From CAYWKS01 sp964458935 (GTDB lineage: Bacteria; Planctomycetota; Phycisphaerae; Phycisphaerales; Zrk34), in assembly GCA_964458935.1 (NCBI GenBank), contig CAYWKS010000010.1, forward strand, positions 1 through 64,000: a stretch of DNA of 64,000 nucleotides, in the 5' to 3' direction. Positions within the stretch are counted from its first letter, which is position 1, and the number at the start of each line of letters is the position of its first letter. This document shows, in pieces, positions 61,897 to 64,000 of the stretch. Made by a program: the position numbers and the translations under genes. A model generated the notes under the pieces. It was not told the origin of the DNA, made no database searches, and saw only the letters and a program-made list of their open reading frames with translations.

Positions 61897-63024
61897 ATGG
61901 CCAAGAACATCGGCATCCTCACGTCGGGCGGGGATGCGCCCGGCCTCAACGCCGCGATCCGCGGCGTGGGCAAGGCGCTGTACGAGACCTTCGACGGGCA
62001 TCTCGTTGGCTTCCGCAACGGGTTCCGCGGGCTGATGCAGAACCGCACGGTCCCGCTGCCGGCCGACGCGTTGAGCAACATCCTCACGCTCGGCGGCACG
62101 ATCCTCGGCACCAGCCGCGACAAGCCCCACCGCATGCCGGTCGGCGGCAAGGAAATGGACATGACCGACGCCATGCTCGAGGTCTTCCGCAAGCACCACC
62201 TCGACGTGCTGGTGTGCATCGGCGGCCGGGGCACGCAGAAGAACGCGCTGCGGCTGGTCGAGAAGGGCATGCCCATCATCACCCTGCCCAAGACCATCGA
62301 CAACGACATCCCGCTGACGGACACCACGTTCGGGTTCGACACAGCCCTGGGCATCGCGACCGACGCGATCGACAAGCTGCACTCGACCGCCACCAGTCAC
62401 AACCGGATCATCGTGGTGGAGATCATGGGCCACCGCACGGGCTGGCTGGCGCTGGGGGCGGGGTTGGCCGGCGGGGCCGACGTCATCCTGATCCCCGAGA
62501 TCCCCTACGACCCGCAGGTCGTGGCGGGGGCGATCCTGGAACGGACCCGCAAGGGCAAGCACTTCAGCATCGTGGCCGTGGCCGAGGGGGCGATGTCCAA
62601 GGCCGAGGCGGCGGCGTTCGACGAGGGCCGCCAACGCAAGGACAACGCCCAGAGCAAGGAAGAAAAGAACGAAGCGAAGATGCAGCTCATTCAACTCGAC
62701 CAGGAGCGGAACAACCACACCATGCGGCTGACCGAGCAACTGGAGGAACTGACCCGCCTGGAGTCGCGGCTGACGATCCTGGGGCACCTGCAGCGTGGCG
62801 GCACGCCGTCCGGGCCCGACCGCATCCTGGCCACGCGGCTGGGCACGACGTGCGCCAAGCTTGTCAGCCAGGGGATGGACGGCGTGATGGTCGCCGCCCG
62901 CGGGCAGGACATGGAGCCGGTGCCCATCGCCGAGGTCGCCAAGACCCGCAAGACCGTCCCGCCGGAGCACCACTGGGTCCGGGCCGCCCGCAAACTCGGC
63001 GTCAGCTTCGGCGACGGCGTGTAA
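61897..63024 (+). CDS. pfkA: 6-phosphofructokinase
   Basis: This 375-aa enzyme phosphorylates fructose 6-phosphate. Family motifs are GILTSGGDAPGLNAAIRG at 6-23, the PKTIDND catalytic segment at 131-137 and MGHRTGW. It is closest to the bacterial group with a GGEGT nucleotide loop and a Lys in PKTIDND, seen in actinobacteria. The loop here reads GGRGT (109-113): the acidic residue that usually binds Mg is Arg111. Between about residues 235 and 280 lies an extra charged helical segment (GRQRKDNAQSKEEKNEAKMQ) not usual in short PFKs. Whether it uses ATP or pyrophosphate cannot be told. The ATG 61897 is preferred over 61885, which touches the AAGGAGG. Confidence 0.9.
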   Translation: MAKNIGILTSGGDAPGLNAAIRGVGKALYETFDGHLVGFRNGFRGLMQNRTVPLPADALSNILTLGGTILGTSRDKPHRMPVGGKEMDMTDAMLEVFRKHHLDVLVCIGGRGTQKNALRLVEKGMPIITLPKTIDNDIPLTDTTFGFDTALGIATDAIDKLHSTATSHNRIIVVEIMGHRTGWLALGAGLAGGADVILIPEIPYDPQVVAGAILERTRKGKHFSIVAVAEGAMSKAEAAAFDEGRQRKDNAQSKEEKNEAKMQLIQLDQERNNHTMRLTEQLEELTRLESRLTILGHLQRGGTPSGPDRILATRLGTTCAKLVSQGMDGVMVAARGQDMEPVPIAEVAKTRKTVPPEHHWVRAARKLGVSFGDGV

Positions 63025-63721
63025 GGCCCGGCCCGACCGATCACATCGCGCCCGCGTCGTGGCCGTCTGGCCGGGCGGTCGGCCGGGTCGACCGCGATAG
63101 AATCGCCCGATTCGCCGAAACAACGGGTTGACGCGCCGGATCGCGTCGCCTGTCCGGCCCCCGGGGTGGGGGCTCGGCGTGCATTATGCTGTAAGGTGTT
63201 GTATGCATGCGAATTGCGATGCGGACGGCGTCGGGTCCGCCCCGGTTTTCGTGGCCTGAGTGGGGTTGGCAGGCCGCCCCGGGCGTGTCCGGCGGACAGG
63301 CGGACAGCGTGGTCCGGCCGCAACGCGTGGCGTCGAGCGCACGGGCGTATGGGTGGCGTGTGCATGCAGTGCTCCCATAAAGGGCCGCCGCCTCAGATTA
63401 TGGCGCGCCCGGCCGTCGTTTGGGGTCGCACGGGGCAATAACGCCACCGCCGCAGAGCCGCGCGCGTGCGCGGCGGTGTGGTATGGCCCAGCGCCCGCGC
63501 GACAAGGGGAAGAGAAACGGGACGCGTCCAATTATGTCTCCGGTTGATCACGTGGTACGCATACCCACTCATAGCTGCACGCGCGACGCGCGGCACCCCC
63601 TGAAGCTTTCAACCACACCGTCATTCGTCAGTTATTGGACCTGTCCCGTTTTCCACTCATCGCGGGCGTCGCCGGCCTGCCCGACGTAGCCTGACGAAGG
63701 AGGGTCAACTGCAGCCGGTGG
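63025..63721. other. Long intergenic region
   Basis: Nearly 700 bases without a recognisable gene. Short open frames are Arg/Ala/Pro-rich with no start signals of note. Several GC-rich inverted repeats occur just after the phosphofructokinase stop, but none is followed by a T run. I see no RNA gene, although a small RNA cannot be excluded. Confidence 0.4.
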
Positions 63722-63976
63722 TTAAGCCTCCTTCTTTCCGCGAATGTGCATGACTGCTGTGACACATGCAAACGGCATAGTCCACGACAGCACATTAGCG
63801 ATGAGTGCTGCAATTGAGACACGCGTCAACTGGCCCTGTCGCCAGTTCAGGGTTTCAAACGGAAACCCAGCGAACGTGGTATTGGGGTGGGTTGTCCTCA
63901 AGCCGTACGGGACTACCGTCATAAGCGGCATGACGATGACCCAGATGACGACAACATGGCGAATAGTAAACGTCAT
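63722..63976 (-). CDS. Small membrane protein, unknown function
   Basis: This 84-aa protein has two hydrophobic stretches: HVVVIWVIVMPLMTVVPYG near the N-terminus and VSIAALIANVLSWTMPFACVTAV near the C-terminus, ending in the positive RGKKE. Between them is FAGFPFETLNWRQG. No family is recognised. The two-helix hairpin topology suggests a small inner-membrane protein. The start ATG 63976 is close to the window edge. Confidence 0.55.
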   Translation of the reverse strand: MTFTIRHVVVIWVIVMPLMTVVPYGLRTTHPNTTFAGFPFETLNWRQGQLTRVSIAALIANVLSWTMPFACVTAVMHIRGKKEA

Positions 63977-64000
63977 ACTGTGGCCTAACGTAAGAGGCTC

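Noticed and set aside
60532..63024. 830-aa plus-strand frame covering ahbC antisense and the phosphofructokinase
   Set aside because: Only the part from 61897 is real (PFK, with its own Shine-Dalgarno); the rest is antisense to AhbC.

Overview
The window is high-GC bacterial chromosome with planctomycete-like gene content. A Phycisphaerae-type Planctomycetota is my inference, not a proven assignment. The grounds are a type I-G (formerly I-U) CRISPR-Cas operon, a DUF2924 plus large-serine-recombinase module of the kind common in Planctomycetota, multiheme cytochrome/TPR and polysaccharide-degrading enzymes, and an AhbC/AhbD-like heme gene pair.

Positions 1-12,700 are an accessory defence region. 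A DUF262/HNH (GmrSD-like) gene and a 1270-aa reverse transcriptase-nitrilase gene (DRT1-like anti-phage RT) sit in opposite orientation about 4 kb apart. Both have the same ~175-bp element upstream (U: 1-178 and 9783-9956, inverted) and the same 130-bp element downstream (D: 1934-2063 and 5738-5867, inverted). A third, partial D copy (2920-2965) lies beyond a HigBA-type toxin-antitoxin pair. The U element next to the RT gene leads divergently into a four-gene recombinase operon (60-aa protein, DUF2924 protein, large serine recombinase, HTH protein). This looks like a recombinase platform carrying exchangeable single-gene defence cargo. Between the two cargo units lie ordinary genes: a fatty-acid desaturase, a SYLF lipoprotein, a zinc-ribbon protein and the initiator tRNA with a clear promoter and terminator.

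Positions 12,701-25,500 hold a complete type I-G CRISPR-Cas locus. It has an array of 42 repeats, a leader, then (all transcribed leftward) cas3, csb3, csb1, csb2, a cas4-cas1 fusion and cas2, preceded by a WYL-domain regulator. The array's distal end abuts the recombinase operon.

Positions 25,579-27,636 contain small, partly broken genes that look like mobile-element debris, including a LexA/S24 C-terminal fragment and a frameshifted gene. From 27,643 to 34,430 there is a three-gene operon of large exported proteins. A truncated tyrosine-integrase start (34,794) marks another former insertion.

Positions 35,236-47,055 form a sugar/polysaccharide locus: L-rhamnose isomerase, an NCS1-type transporter, a 2-hydroxyacid dehydrogenase, a GH43-like propeller enzyme, a TIM-barrel isomerase, a GH2 beta-galactosidase and a divergent GH95 alpha-L-fucosidase. 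These suggest use of rhamnose-, galactose- and fucose-containing glycans.

Positions 47,158-64,000 are core-like: an octaheme cytochrome c with TPRs, a MoxR ATPase/VWA pair, the four-gene ligase-associated DNA-repair operon (exonuclease, ATP-dependent ligase, Lhr-like helicase, PdeM), a cytidylate-kinase-like protein, AhbD-like and AhbC-like radical SAM enzymes facing each other, a 6-phosphofructokinase with an unusual active-site residue, and a small membrane protein.
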